A DNA stretch of 64,000 bases from Pelotomaculum sp. UBA1371. GTDB taxonomy: Bacteria > Bacillota > Desulfotomaculia > Desulfotomaculales > Pelotomaculaceae. Position 1 is the first letter of the stretch, and each line of letters opens with the position of its first letter. Under the pieces are notes generated by a model. That model did not search any database. It saw nothing but the letters and a program-made list of their open reading frames with translations, and was not told where the DNA came from. The translations under genes were made by a program, and so were the position numbers. Location of the stretch: assembly GCA_002305915.1 (NCBI GenBank), contig DBRJ01000004.1, positions 154,742 through 218,741 on the forward strand, in the 5' to 3' direction. Below are positions 1 through 8,116 of this stretch, piece by piece.

Positions 1-19
1 AATAGACAGCCAAAAGAAC

Positions 20-54
20 CTCCGTGTTTGTCTGTAAAAACATGGAGTTTTTTT
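20..54 (+). terminator. Rho-independent terminator of a gene left of the window
   Basis: A 10-bp stem (20-29 with 38-47, one G-U pair) is followed by seven T residues at 48-54. It ends a rightward transcript that starts outside the window. The rest of 55-295 is AT-rich and shows no convincing gene. Confidence 0.7.
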
Positions 55-295
55 GGTTTCCTGGTTTTATTAAGATTTAAGATATTTTGTTGCTACTACC
101 TGACTGGTTATATAGAAGAAACTTACATTTTAAGAAACCTCCTGCGTGTTATTGGGAATTTCCGATATATTTTTGGCTTATTCCCGGGATTTATTCAACC
201 CGTACAGCTTTTAAAAAAAGGAAAAGGTTATGAATGCAACCTCTGATTGACATACTAAATCTAAGGATGAATATTAAAAACAACGGAGGAGCGTT

Positions 296-1282
296 ATGGC
301 CCGCCAGCAAAGGATCGAGCTGATTCGAAGTATTTCAGAGTTGAGAGGCTCCGCAGTAATCTGTTACATCACCGGAGACCGTGAAAACGTCAGTACAAGA
401 ATAGCGCCGGATGTAACCCAGGTATTTTACAGGCATCTGGAGATGTATGGCGAATGCCAGCAAATAGACTTGTTTCTGTATACCCGTGGCGGAGACGTGC
501 TCACACCCTGGCGCCTGGCCCACCTGATCCGGGAATACACTCCCCGGTTTAGTGTACTAATCCCTTTTCGGTGCTATAGCGCGGGGACATTGCTCTGCCT
601 GAGCGCCGATGAAATTGTGATGGGTAAGATGGGTGAACTGGGACCCATTGACCCCAGTGTGGTCAATGCATTTAATCCACAGGACCAGAACAATCCTTCT
701 GCCCGGATCCCCGTAAATATAGAAGACGTCTACTCATATCTGGCCCTGGCCGGGGAAAAGGCCGGGGTATGCAGCAATGACCAGCAGGTGAAAGCTTTTA
801 CCCTGCTGGCTGAGCGTATCCATCCCCTGGCCCTGGGCAATGTCCACCGGAATTACATGCTTATCCGTTCCCTGGCTAAAAGACTTCTGGCAATGCACCA
901 GCAACCCTTGAAAGAAGGCCGGATTGAACACATTGTGGATAACCTGACCGAAAAGCTCTACGCTCACAATCATATGATTCCCAGGCGGGAGGCAGCAGAA
1001 ATTAACCTGGCAGTTAAAATTCCCGGTAGTCAGCTTGAGAATTTAATCTGGTCCTTATACCAGGATTACGCAAATGAATTATCTCTGACGGAGCCCTTTA
1101 ACCCCGCCGAGCAGCTAAGGGGGGCAAAAAGTGAATTCGAGGTGGTAAGTGGTTATGTGGAATCATTAAAAGGCGCAGACGCCTTTGTTTTCTCCGGAGT
1201 CGTTGAAAGACGGGATTTTCCTGAGCCCGGTCAGGTTAATGTCAGCATTTTAAAGCAGGGATGGAGAACATTATGTCCATGA
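296..1282 (+). CDS. SDH_sah-type serine protease-like protein (ClpP/crotonase fold)
   Basis: The 328-residue protein matches the serine dehydrogenase proteinase family (SDH_sah), relatives of SppA and ClpP with a Ser-based active site. Seen: an LYTRGGDVLTPWRLAHLI segment (about 61-78) like the ClpP/SppA oxyanion-loop region, CYSAGT at about 93-98 holding the likely nucleophile Ser95, and the family-typical GELGPIDP at 113-120. There is no signal peptide or membrane segment, so it should be cytosolic. The ATG follows a strong GGAGG. The substrate is unknown; the name of the family comes from an old biochemical assignment and is not proof of function. A small hypothetical gene follows in the same direction. 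Confidence 0.8.
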   Translation: MARQQRIELIRSISELRGSAVICYITGDRENVSTRIAPDVTQVFYRHLEMYGECQQIDLFLYTRGGDVLTPWRLAHLIREYTPRFSVLIPFRCYSAGTLLCLSADEIVMGKMGELGPIDPSVVNAFNPQDQNNPSARIPVNIEDVYSYLALAGEKAGVCSNDQQVKAFTLLAERIHPLALGNVHRNYMLIRSLAKRLLAMHQQPLKEGRIEHIVDNLTEKLYAHNHMIPRREAAEINLAVKIPGSQLENLIWSLYQDYANELSLTEPFNPAEQLRGAKSEFEVVSGYVESLKGADAFVFSGVVERRDFPEPGQVNVSILKQGWRTLCP

Positions 1283-1341
1283 TCACTCCTAAAACGTGCA
1301 GGACACAGTTTTATAAGAATTAAAAACAGGAGGTTTTCTTT

Positions 1342-1545
1342 GTGGAAGAACAGCAAACAATCTTTAGGAGCAAAAAGGTTAGTTTTAGCTACCCGGCGGA
1401 TGATGTGAAATACTACCTGATAACAGGTGATTCGGGATATCCTCTGGCAGATTTCGACTTCCCCGGTATTCCCGCAAAAAATAAAACCAGCTTTGTGATT
1501 CCCGAAAGAATCACTAAAACGGCCCATACAATCCAGGAACCCTGA
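1342..1545 (+). CDS. Hypothetical 67-residue protein
   Basis: A short open frame starts at GTG 1342 behind a clear CAGGAGG (about 1327-1333) and lies 59 bases after the SDH_sah gene, so the two could be co-transcribed. The product is polar, with several aromatic residues (SFSYP, YYLITGDSGYP) and no membrane segment or cysteine. I do not recognise a family. The ribosome-binding site is the main reason to believe it. Confidence 0.5.
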   Translation: MEEQQTIFRSKKVSFSYPADDVKYYLITGDSGYPLADFDFPGIPAKNKTSFVIPERITKTAHTIQEP

Positions 1546-1570
1546 GAGTATATCCTTTAAATCAACTTAA

Positions 1571-1636
1571 ACAGGTGTGAATTTACGCAATCCTGCTCTG
1601 TTTGATTCAGGCATCAACATCTAAATTCACACCTGT
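1571..1636. repeat. Perfect 15-bp inverted repeat in a gene-free stretch
   Basis: ACAGGTGTGAATTTA at 1571-1585 is repeated as its exact reverse complement at 1622-1636 with 36 bases between. No T-run follows either arm, so it is a poor terminator. The surrounding gene-free stretch 1546-1975 holds nothing else recognisable apart from a possible dapB promoter. It could be a hairpin RNA element, a paired operator or a decayed insertion end. Confidence 0.6.
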
Positions 1637-1882
1637 CGCTCTTTAGGTGAAAACTGTCACCGTCAAGATCTATTGTCGATATTTAGCTGATTCATTTATT
1701 CTTCTCTTAAGCTCTGGGGAATTAACCTCAAGAAGTCCGTTCTGCTAATCAACTTTTACATATATCATCCAGGTTTACGCCTACCGGAGCCTCGAACAGC
1801 CCGGCCTAAACTCCCTTTGACTTTTCCGGGCCAGGCCCTTTCGCCGGGATCCTTCGAAAAAGATGCCACAATCGAGGGGATA

Positions 1883-1911
1883 TTGACATATTTAGTTTGT
1901 TATAAGAAAAT
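1883..1911 (+). promoter_or_regulatory. Possible sigma-A promoter of dapB
   Basis: A perfect -35 TTGACA at 1883-1888 is followed after 17 bases by GAAAAT (1906-1911), a weak -10. The predicted start lies about 55 bases before the dapB TTG. The -35 is convincing, the -10 is not. Confidence 0.35.
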
Positions 1912-1975
1912 TAACTTTAAAAGCTGCAGGGTTCCGATATGCATTCATTGTCTTATATTTCGGGGAGGTGTAATT

Positions 1976-2782
1976 TTGATCAGAACTATTGTTGTCGGCG
2001 CTTATGGAAAAATGGGACGTGAAACCCTAAAAACAGTTTGGAATGCCGAAGATATGGAACTGGTTGGCGCCGTCGACAGTCACGGTGAAGGTACCGATGT
2101 CGGTTTGCTCATAGAAGCCGGGCCTGTGGGGATCAGGCTTGAAAATGACCTGGAAGAGGTCTTGAGGCGGCTCCGCCCGGATGTCGCCGTGGATTTTACC
2201 GGACCTGAGTCAGTATATCAGAACGCGCAGATTTATCTTCGCAACGGGGTGCGCCCTGTGATCGGCGCCACTGGATTGCTCCAGGAACAAATAAATCAAA
2301 TTGTTGAGCAATCAGAAAATGCCGGTCTGGGGGGCTTAATTGCACCCAACTTTGCCATTGGGGCTTTATTGATGATTAAATTTGCAGCTGAAGCGGTACG
2401 CTACCTGCCCCACGTCGAAATCATCGAAATGCACCATGACCAAAAAATTGATGCTCCCTCAGGTACGGCCATAAAAACAGCCGAGGCTGTTCTCGAACAA
2501 AGGGGAGAGCAGTTTTCCCAGGGCCTCACCGGCGAGATAGAAAAGCTCCGGGGCGCCCGCGGTGGTGATTTTGCAAAGGGCATTCGCATTCACAGCGTAA
2601 GGCTGCCGGGTCTTGTGGCCCACCAGGAAGTCATTTTCGGCGGTCTGGGACAAACCCTTACGCTTCGGCACGACTCTATAACCCGGGAATCTTTTATGCC
2701 CGGGGTCCTTTTAGGTATCCGCAAGGTTATGAACCTTGAAAGGGTGGTCTATGGCTTAGATAAGTTGCTGTTTGAATCTTAA
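1976..2782 (+). CDS. dapB: 4-hydroxy-tetrahydrodipicolinate reductase
   Basis: Reduces the DapA product to tetrahydrodipicolinate with NAD(P)H in lysine and diaminopimelate synthesis. The 268-residue protein has the nucleotide-binding GAYGKMG at 8-14, a GATGL segment, and the DapB signature EMHHDQKIDAPSGTA with the catalytic histidine pair and lysine. The TTG at 1976 is chosen because GGGGAGGTG precedes it by about 6 bases and it gives the usual family length; the open frame upstream to 1817 has no ribosome-binding site and would add 53 unrelated residues. It lies just upstream of the dipicolinate synthase genes, whose substrate comes from this pathway branch point. Confidence 0.95.
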   Translation: MIRTIVVGAYGKMGRETLKTVWNAEDMELVGAVDSHGEGTDVGLLIEAGPVGIRLENDLEEVLRRLRPDVAVDFTGPESVYQNAQIYLRNGVRPVIGATGLLQEQINQIVEQSENAGLGGLIAPNFAIGALLMIKFAAEAVRYLPHVEIIEMHHDQKIDAPSGTAIKTAEAVLEQRGEQFSQGLTGEIEKLRGARGGDFAKGIRIHSVRLPGLVAHQEVIFGGLGQTLTLRHDSITRESFMPGVLLGIRKVMNLERVVYGLDKLLFES

Positions 2783-2800
2783 CAACTGAATAGGATAAGC

Positions 2801-2828
2801 ACCTCCATTTCCAAAAAATCATATACTG
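2801..2828 (+). promoter_or_regulatory. Possible sigma-K-type promoter of dpaA
   Basis: AC at 2801-2802, a 17-base spacer, then CATATACTG at 2820-2828 resembles the sigma-K pattern (AC, then CATAnnnTA), with one mismatch in the last base. In B. subtilis the spoVF operon is made in the mother cell under sigma-K, so location and logic agree. The motif is short and could occur by chance. Confidence 0.4.
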
Positions 2829-2858
2829 TTTTGAAAGACAAAGGTTTGGGGAGGTAGC

Positions 2859-3752
2859 ATGGCCATGGGTCCTGACCTTAGGGGCATGTCTATTGCCGTA
2901 CTGGGAGGCGATGCAAGGGAACTTGTCGTCATTGAGAAACTGTCCTCACTGGGAGCTTTGATCAAGGTTATGGGCCTGCCTGTTAAAGACTTACCCGGCG
3001 TTACTGTCATCCGTAATCCAGAAGAAGAACTCTCCGGTATTCAGGCGTTGATTTTACCGGTACCGGGAATTGATGATAACGGTTGTCTTTACTGCCCCCT
3101 TGCAGCCGGGCCGCTGAACCTTAACATGGAATGGTTGGACAGGATTCAGCCGAACATTCCTGTCTTTGTGGGACTGGCTAAGCCGAAGCTGGCTCAAATT
3201 GCCGCCCAAAAAAACCTGCGTCTTATAGAAACAATGAAGCTCGATGAAGTTGCCATACTCAATTCAATTCCCACGGCAGAAGGCGCCGTACAGATGGCAA
3301 TGGAAATGTTGCCGGTCACAATCCACGGATGTAAAGCTCTTGTTCTGGGGTTTGGCCGGACCGGCGCAACACTTTCCCGGCTTCTCGGCGCAATGGGCGC
3401 CCGGACCATGGTTGCTGCAAGAAGGCCCGGGTATCTAGCCCGCATAACCGAACTGAATTTAATCCCCGTTCCTTTTTATAAACTGGACGAATACCTTTAT
3501 GATATCGAAATTATCTTTAACACTGTTCCGGTACTAGTCCTTACGGAAGAGATCCTGCGCAAGGTATCTCCTGAAGCCGTAATTATCGACCTGGCCTCGG
3601 CGCCGGGGGGCACAGATTTCCGGGCAGCAGAGGTTTTGGGGATCAAAGCAGTTTTGGCGCCGGGGCTTCCCGGCAAGGTCGCACCAAGGACAGCCGGTAT
3701 GATTTTGGCACAGGTTATTTCCAGGCTTCTGCTTGAGGAAATGGGTAGATAG
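2859..3752 (+). CDS. dpaA: Dipicolinate synthase subunit A
   Basis: With DpaB it oxidises dihydrodipicolinate (or its hydroxylated precursor) to dipicolinic acid, the calcium chelator of the spore core, in the mother cell. The 297-residue protein has the SpoVFA pattern: an N-terminal Rossmann-like region (AVLGGDAREL, about 13-22), the family segment NSIPTAEGA (135-143) and the nucleotide-binding GFGRTG (164-169). GGGGAGG lies 4 bases before ATG 2859; a second ATG at 2865 is equally possible. The order dpaA-dpaB-asd-dapG-dapA is the B. subtilis spoVF order. Confidence 0.93.
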   Translation: MAMGPDLRGMSIAVLGGDARELVVIEKLSSLGALIKVMGLPVKDLPGVTVIRNPEEELSGIQALILPVPGIDDNGCLYCPLAAGPLNLNMEWLDRIQPNIPVFVGLAKPKLAQIAAQKNLRLIETMKLDEVAILNSIPTAEGAVQMAMEMLPVTIHGCKALVLGFGRTGATLSRLLGAMGARTMVAARRPGYLARITELNLIPVPFYKLDEYLYDIEIIFNTVPVLVLTEEILRKVSPEAVIIDLASAPGGTDFRAAEVLGIKAVLAPGLPGKVAPRTAGMILAQVISRLLLEEMGR

Positions 3753-3783
3753 TTGATGGCTTTGGGTTACGGAGGTGCTTTTT

Positions 3784-4377
3784 ATGTGTTTGAAAGGAAT
3801 CAGAGTCGGTTTTGCCTTAACAGGGTCTCATTGCTGCCTGGAGGCTGTAATACCACAGTTGCGCAACCTCATCAATGAAGGCGCCGATATCTTTCCTATT
3901 ATCAGCCAAGCCATTGATACAACGGATACTAGATACGGTTCCAGCGATAAATGGAAAAAACAATTAAAAGATATTACCGGCAGGGACGCTATGACGACCA
4001 TGGTGGAAACCGAACCCATCGGTCCCCAAAAACTGCTGGACGTGCTGGTTGTAGCTCCCTGCACCGGGAATACTTTGGCTAAACTGGCCAACGGGATTAC
4101 TGATACTGCAGTATTGTTTTCTGTAAAGGCACATTTGCGCAATCAACTGCCTGTTGTGCTGGCCATATCAACCAATGACGGTCTCAGCATGAATGCAAAA
4201 AACATAGGACTTTTACTCAACATTAAAAATCTTTACATGGTTCCCTTCGGGCAGGATAACCCGGTTGATAAACCGAATTCCTTAATGGCCAAGTGGGAAC
4301 TGATCCCGGAAACAATCTTAAGCGCTTTAAAAGGCAAGCAGTATCAACCTATCCTCGTTGCGCCCAAAACCAAATAA
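3784..4377 (+). CDS. dpaB: Dipicolinate synthase subunit B (flavoprotein)
   Basis: The partner of DpaA, belonging to the UbiX/flavoprotein fold family. The 197-residue protein begins with the FMN-binding beta-strand typical of the family (VGFALTGSHC) and contains APCTGNTLAKLANGITD, the flavoprotein APxTxNT motif. ATG 3784 is preferred over the in-frame GTG at 3775, which sits inside the GGAGG ribosome-binding site (3771-3775). The gene follows dpaA by 31 bases. The 133-base gap to asd holds only two imperfect copies of CAAGACTAAC. Confidence 0.92.
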   Translation: MCLKGIRVGFALTGSHCCLEAVIPQLRNLINEGADIFPIISQAIDTTDTRYGSSDKWKKQLKDITGRDAMTTMVETEPIGPQKLLDVLVVAPCTGNTLAKLANGITDTAVLFSVKAHLRNQLPVVLAISTNDGLSMNAKNIGLLLNIKNLYMVPFGQDNPVDKPNSLMAKWELIPETILSALKGKQYQPILVAPKTK

Positions 4378-4510
4378 TAAAACTTGTGCTTCAAGACTAA
4401 CTTTAATCAACATCAAAGACTAACGTCGCCAGGCCTTGTGTAATCCCGCCTGAATATGGAACACGCTGAATAATTATCATAAAAACATTTTTGTTCTAGG
4501 AGGGGTACCT

Positions 4511-5530
4511 TTGAAAAATTATAACGTTGCAGTTGTAGGAGCATCCGGGGCGGTTGGCCAGGAAATCTTAAGAATTCTGGAAGAACGTAATTTCCCGGTG
4601 GGCGAACTAAAGCTCTGTGCCACTTCACGCTCCGCCGGAAAAAAATTTTTTTTCCGGGGACAGCCTTTCACAGTTGAAGTAACTACCCCGGACTCATTCA
4701 CCGGAATGGATCTGGCACTATTCGCCGGAGGCGCTGCCAGCAAGGAATTCAGTTCTGCCGCAGTGGAGCGAGGGGCAGTGGTCATTGATAACAGCAGCAA
4801 TTTTAGGATGGACCCTGCCGTTCCCTTGATCGTGCCGGAAGTTAATCCCGATGATGTAAGATGGCACAGGGGCATTATCGCCAATCCAAACTGTTCAACC
4901 ATACAAATGGTAGTTGCCTTAAAACCCATCCATGACGCCGCAAGAATAAAAAGAGTGGTGGTATCAACTTATCAGGCTGTTTCCGGTGCAGGCCGGGAAG
5001 GTATCGAAGAACTTGAGCTGCAAACTAAAGCAGTTATGGAGCAAAAAGAAACAGCTCCTAAAGTGTTCCCTTACCCCATTGCCTTTAATCTTATTCCCCA
5101 TATTGATGTATTTATGGACCTGGACTATTCCAAAGAAGAGTGGAAAATGGTCAAGGAAACACAGAAAATTTTACACGATGAATCTATCGCAGTAACCGCT
5201 ACAACTGTGCGTGTTCCTGTTTACCGCAGCCACTCGGAATCTATAAACATCGAAACGGAAAAGAAACTAACCGCCCAACAAGCAAGGGAATTGTTTGAAA
5301 AATTTCCTGGAATCGCCGTTATCGATGAACCGGATCTCAAGAAATACCCGATGCCCCTGTATGCTTCCGGACGGGATGAAGTTTTTATCGGCCGGATCAG
5401 GGAAGACAACTCCATCCCCAGCGGTTTGAATATCTGGGTTGTCGCAGACCAGATCCGCAAGGGGGCTGCAACCAATACCGTCCAAATTGCTGAACTTGTG
5501 ATTAAATACGGCTGTTTAATGAAAAAATAG
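4511..5530 (+). CDS. asd: Aspartate-semialdehyde dehydrogenase
   Basis: Reduces aspartyl phosphate to aspartate semialdehyde with NADPH, the shared step of lysine, threonine and methionine synthesis. Seen in 339 residues: GASGAVG at 10-16 for the cofactor, the active-site cysteine Cys128 in NPNCSTIQM, and the substrate-binding stretch RVPVYRSHSE with the catalytic histidine. The TTG at 4511 follows GGAGGGG at a normal distance. It is the third gene of the dpa-dap cluster and feeds DapA directly. Confidence 0.96.
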   Translation: MKNYNVAVVGASGAVGQEILRILEERNFPVGELKLCATSRSAGKKFFFRGQPFTVEVTTPDSFTGMDLALFAGGAASKEFSSAAVERGAVVIDNSSNFRMDPAVPLIVPEVNPDDVRWHRGIIANPNCSTIQMVVALKPIHDAARIKRVVVSTYQAVSGAGREGIEELELQTKAVMEQKETAPKVFPYPIAFNLIPHIDVFMDLDYSKEEWKMVKETQKILHDESIAVTATTVRVPVYRSHSESINIETEKKLTAQQARELFEKFPGIAVIDEPDLKKYPMPLYASGRDEVFIGRIREDNSIPSGLNIWVVADQIRKGAATNTVQIAELVIKYGCLMKK

Positions 5531-5592
5531 GTTTATTTAAAGGCCTCCCTTTTCCTTTTTCTGTGCCCCGTTATTGAAAAGGAGATTATGGC

Positions 5593-6816
5593 ATGAAGTA
5601 TTTAATTCAAAAATTCGGAGGCACATCCCTTGCCGACGATGAAAAGCGCAGAAAAGTTGCTTCCATCGTCTTAGAAGCGAAACACAACGGCTTTCTGCCG
5701 GTAGTGGTTGTTTCCGCCATAGGCCGCTCCGGAGATCCCTATGCCACCGATACACTTCTGTCATATGCCAGGGAGCATAAAAAAGAGCTAACGCCAAGAG
5801 AAGCCGATCTTTTAATGTCCTGTGGAGAAATTATTTCAGGGGTGATCATGTCCACAACTCTGCAAAAAGCCGGTTGTCCCGCTGTTTTCCTGACAGGTAC
5901 CCAGGCGGGAATAATTACCGACAGCACCCATAACAACGCCAGGATTCTAAAGATCGAGCCGAGGCACATTACCAGACACTGCCAGGAGGGGAAAGTTGTT
6001 GTTGTAGCCGGCTTTCAGGGAGTAACTGAAGCAGGCGAGGTTACAACCCTGGGTAGAGGGGGCAGCGATACGACGGCCGCAGCCCTTGGTGTTGCCCTGG
6101 GTGCTGTACGGGTAGAGATTTACACCGACGTTGAGGGGATCATGTCTGCAGACCCAAGAATAGTTGCCGACGCAAGGCCCCTTGAAGCTGTTACCTATAA
6201 CGAGATTTGCCAGCTTGCCCGGGAAGGGGCCAAGGTAATTCATCCCCGCGCTGTGGAAATCGCCATGCAAAAGGGGATCCCTCTCAGAATCAAGTGCACT
6301 TTCAGCGAAGCCCCAGGCACCCTGGTCACCTCCCAGGATGAGATTAATAAGGGAGCCATTGACATTACCAGGGATCGTACGATTACCGGGATAACCCATA
6401 TTCCGGATATTACCCGGATTAAAATAAACACTGGGGAAACTGAAAACATCCCCGATTTCCAGGGGAGGATCTTTAAAGCACTGGCCCTGGCGGGTATCAG
6501 TGTGGATTTTATTAACGTACATCCGAAGGTTGTTTATTTTACAGTAAAGAACACGGATTCAGAAAAGGCCGTTAAAATACTGGAAAACATGGAAATAAAG
6601 CCAGAGGTTTTACGGGATTGCGCCAAAGTTGCGGCTGTAGGGGCCGGCATGACAGGGGTACCGGGCGTTATGGCCAAAATCGTGGACGCCCTGGCAAAGG
6701 AAAGAATTCAAATCCTGCAGTCTGCTGATTCTTATACGACCATCTGGGTTCTGGTTAAAAAAGAAGATATGGAAAGAAGCATCCGGGCACTGCACAGGCA
6801 ATTCGGCTGCCTGTAG
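5593..6816 (+). CDS. dapG: Aspartate kinase, DapG type
   Basis: Phosphorylates aspartate to open the aspartate pathway. The 407-residue protein has the amino-acid kinase motif KFGGTS (7-12), the conserved LGRGGSDTTA region that binds substrate and ATP, and two C-terminal ACT domains (about 265-400) for feedback control. In B. subtilis the gene at this position encodes the meso-diaminopimelate-sensitive isoenzyme; the same effector here is inference from position. The ATG follows AAGGAGATT. Confidence 0.94.
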   Translation: MKYLIQKFGGTSLADDEKRRKVASIVLEAKHNGFLPVVVVSAIGRSGDPYATDTLLSYAREHKKELTPREADLLMSCGEIISGVIMSTTLQKAGCPAVFLTGTQAGIITDSTHNNARILKIEPRHITRHCQEGKVVVVAGFQGVTEAGEVTTLGRGGSDTTAAALGVALGAVRVEIYTDVEGIMSADPRIVADARPLEAVTYNEICQLAREGAKVIHPRAVEIAMQKGIPLRIKCTFSEAPGTLVTSQDEINKGAIDITRDRTITGITHIPDITRIKINTGETENIPDFQGRIFKALALAGISVDFINVHPKVVYFTVKNTDSEKAVKILENMEIKPEVLRDCAKVAAVGAGMTGVPGVMAKIVDALAKERIQILQSADSYTTIWVLVKKEDMERSIRALHRQFGCL

Positions 6817-6885
6817 ATTTTGGCCTGTTCGCAATTTGTTGTATTATGCTCCAGGTATTATTAATTTTGAACTGAGGTGAATGAC

Positions 6886-7770
6886 TTGAACATTGACTTC
6901 GGAAATGTTCTGACTGCTATGGTAACACCCTTTGACTATGATTTGACCGTAGATTATAGTGAAGCCAGGAAATTGGCCCGCTACCTGGTTGAGTCCGGGT
7001 CAGACGGATTGGTTGTAGCCGGAACCACAGGAGAATCACCGACACTCTCCTGGGAAGAAAAGGTCGAACTTTTCAGGGTAGTAGTAGAGGAGGTGGGCGG
7101 GAAAGCTGTGGTGCTTGCAGGTACGGGCAGCAATTCCACCTCGGAAAGCATCGAGTTGACCCGGGCCGCTCAAAAAGTCGGAGTTGACGGAGTCATGCTG
7201 GTCGCTCCTTACTACAATAAGCCCTCCCAGGAAGGAATTTTCCAGCATTTTAAAATAATTGCTGAAAATACAGAACTGCCTATCCTGCTCTACAACATTC
7301 CGGGCAGGACATCCGTTAACATACTGCCCGAAACAATGGCCAGGCTGTCCTGTATTGTAAACATTGTCGCCGTCAAGGAGGCCAGCGGGAATATGGATCA
7401 GGTCAGTGAATTACGCCGGATCCTCCCGGACCGTTTTGCTCTTTACAGCGGGGATGATTCTCTGACCTTACCGGTTCTGGCGCTGGGAGGCAAAGGCGTT
7501 ATCAGCGTAGCATCCCACCTTGTGGGAAATAGTTTGAAAGAAATGGTCAATGCCTTTATCTCCGGCAATACTACTCTGGCTAAGCAAATCCATCTAAAGC
7601 TCTTACCTCTTTTCAAAGCTTTGTTTATCACAACCAACCCGGTCCCCATCAAGGCAGCCTTGAATATGAGCGGCTGGCAGGTGGGTATACCCCGACTGCC
7701 GCTGGTTGAGGCCACTGCGGAGGAAAAGGAAAAGATTCAACAGGTTCTAGGAAACCTAAAGCTGGTCTAA
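6886..7770 (+). CDS. dapA: 4-hydroxy-tetrahydrodipicolinate synthase
   Basis: Condenses pyruvate with aspartate semialdehyde. The 294-residue TIM barrel shows GTTGES (46-51), the catalytic tyrosine Tyr136 in LLYNIPGRTS and the Schiff-base lysine Lys164 in VAVKEASGN. TTG 6886 is chosen because GAGGTGA (6874-6880) precedes it by 5 bases; the in-frame GTG at 6877 lies inside that ribosome-binding site. A weak hairpin follows the gene and probably ends the operon. Confidence 0.95.
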   Translation: MNIDFGNVLTAMVTPFDYDLTVDYSEARKLARYLVESGSDGLVVAGTTGESPTLSWEEKVELFRVVVEEVGGKAVVLAGTGSNSTSESIELTRAAQKVGVDGVMLVAPYYNKPSQEGIFQHFKIIAENTELPILLYNIPGRTSVNILPETMARLSCIVNIVAVKEASGNMDQVSELRRILPDRFALYSGDDSLTLPVLALGGKGVISVASHLVGNSLKEMVNAFISGNTTLAKQIHLKLLPLFKALFITTNPVPIKAALNMSGWQVGIPRLPLVEATAEEKEKIQQVLGNLKLV

Positions 7771-7790
7771 GCAACAGATTACTGATTTTT

Positions 7791-7823
7791 AAGAGAGCCT
7801 GCTTGATGACATGGCTCTTTTAA
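7791..7823 (+). terminator. Weak terminator after dapA
   Basis: AGAGCC (7794-7799) pairs with GGCTCT (7813-7818), followed by a short T-run. A stem of only 6 bp with a 13-base loop makes it a modest terminator. Confidence 0.45.
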
Positions 7824-7952
7824 ATTTTCCGGGAATGTACAATCAGGGTAATAGTTGGTAAATCCGGTACTGTTGCCTTTAAGAAAAAAATGTATCTGTT
7901 GTGTTCCCTACCGAATAATGTGGGGCGACAGATCTGGGCAGAATAAAATAAG

Positions 7953-7981
7953 TTGTTTGGAATTCTAAAATAAAGTATAAT
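7953..7981 (+). promoter_or_regulatory. Sigma-A promoter of the RNase J gene
   Basis: TTGTTT (7953-7958), a 17-base spacer and a perfect TATAAT (7976-7981). It gives a leader of about 130 bases before the RNase J start. The remaining gene-free sequence from 7824 to 8116 shows nothing else. Confidence 0.65.
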
Positions 7982-8116
7982 AATATTTAAGTGTCTTGAA
8001 CGGCTTTCCTAATAACTTCAGTCAACCGAATATTTTTCCCACCTTCTCCTGAAATGATCTCACCATTTTTAAATTACTAGCAAAAATTACAGTTGGAAAG
8101 GTTAGGAGGTGCGGAT

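Noticed and set aside
28..246. A 72-codon frame at the left edge
   Set aside because: No ribosome-binding site, begins inside a terminator hairpin, and the product is low-complexity and Phe/Leu-rich.
1817..1975. N-terminal extension of DapB
   Set aside because: The frame is open but has no ribosome-binding site and the extra 53 residues do not fit the family; the TTG at 1976 does.
5947..6522. 191-codon minus-strand frame within dapG
   Set aside because: Antisense shadow of a certain gene, without a ribosome-binding site or recognisable product.
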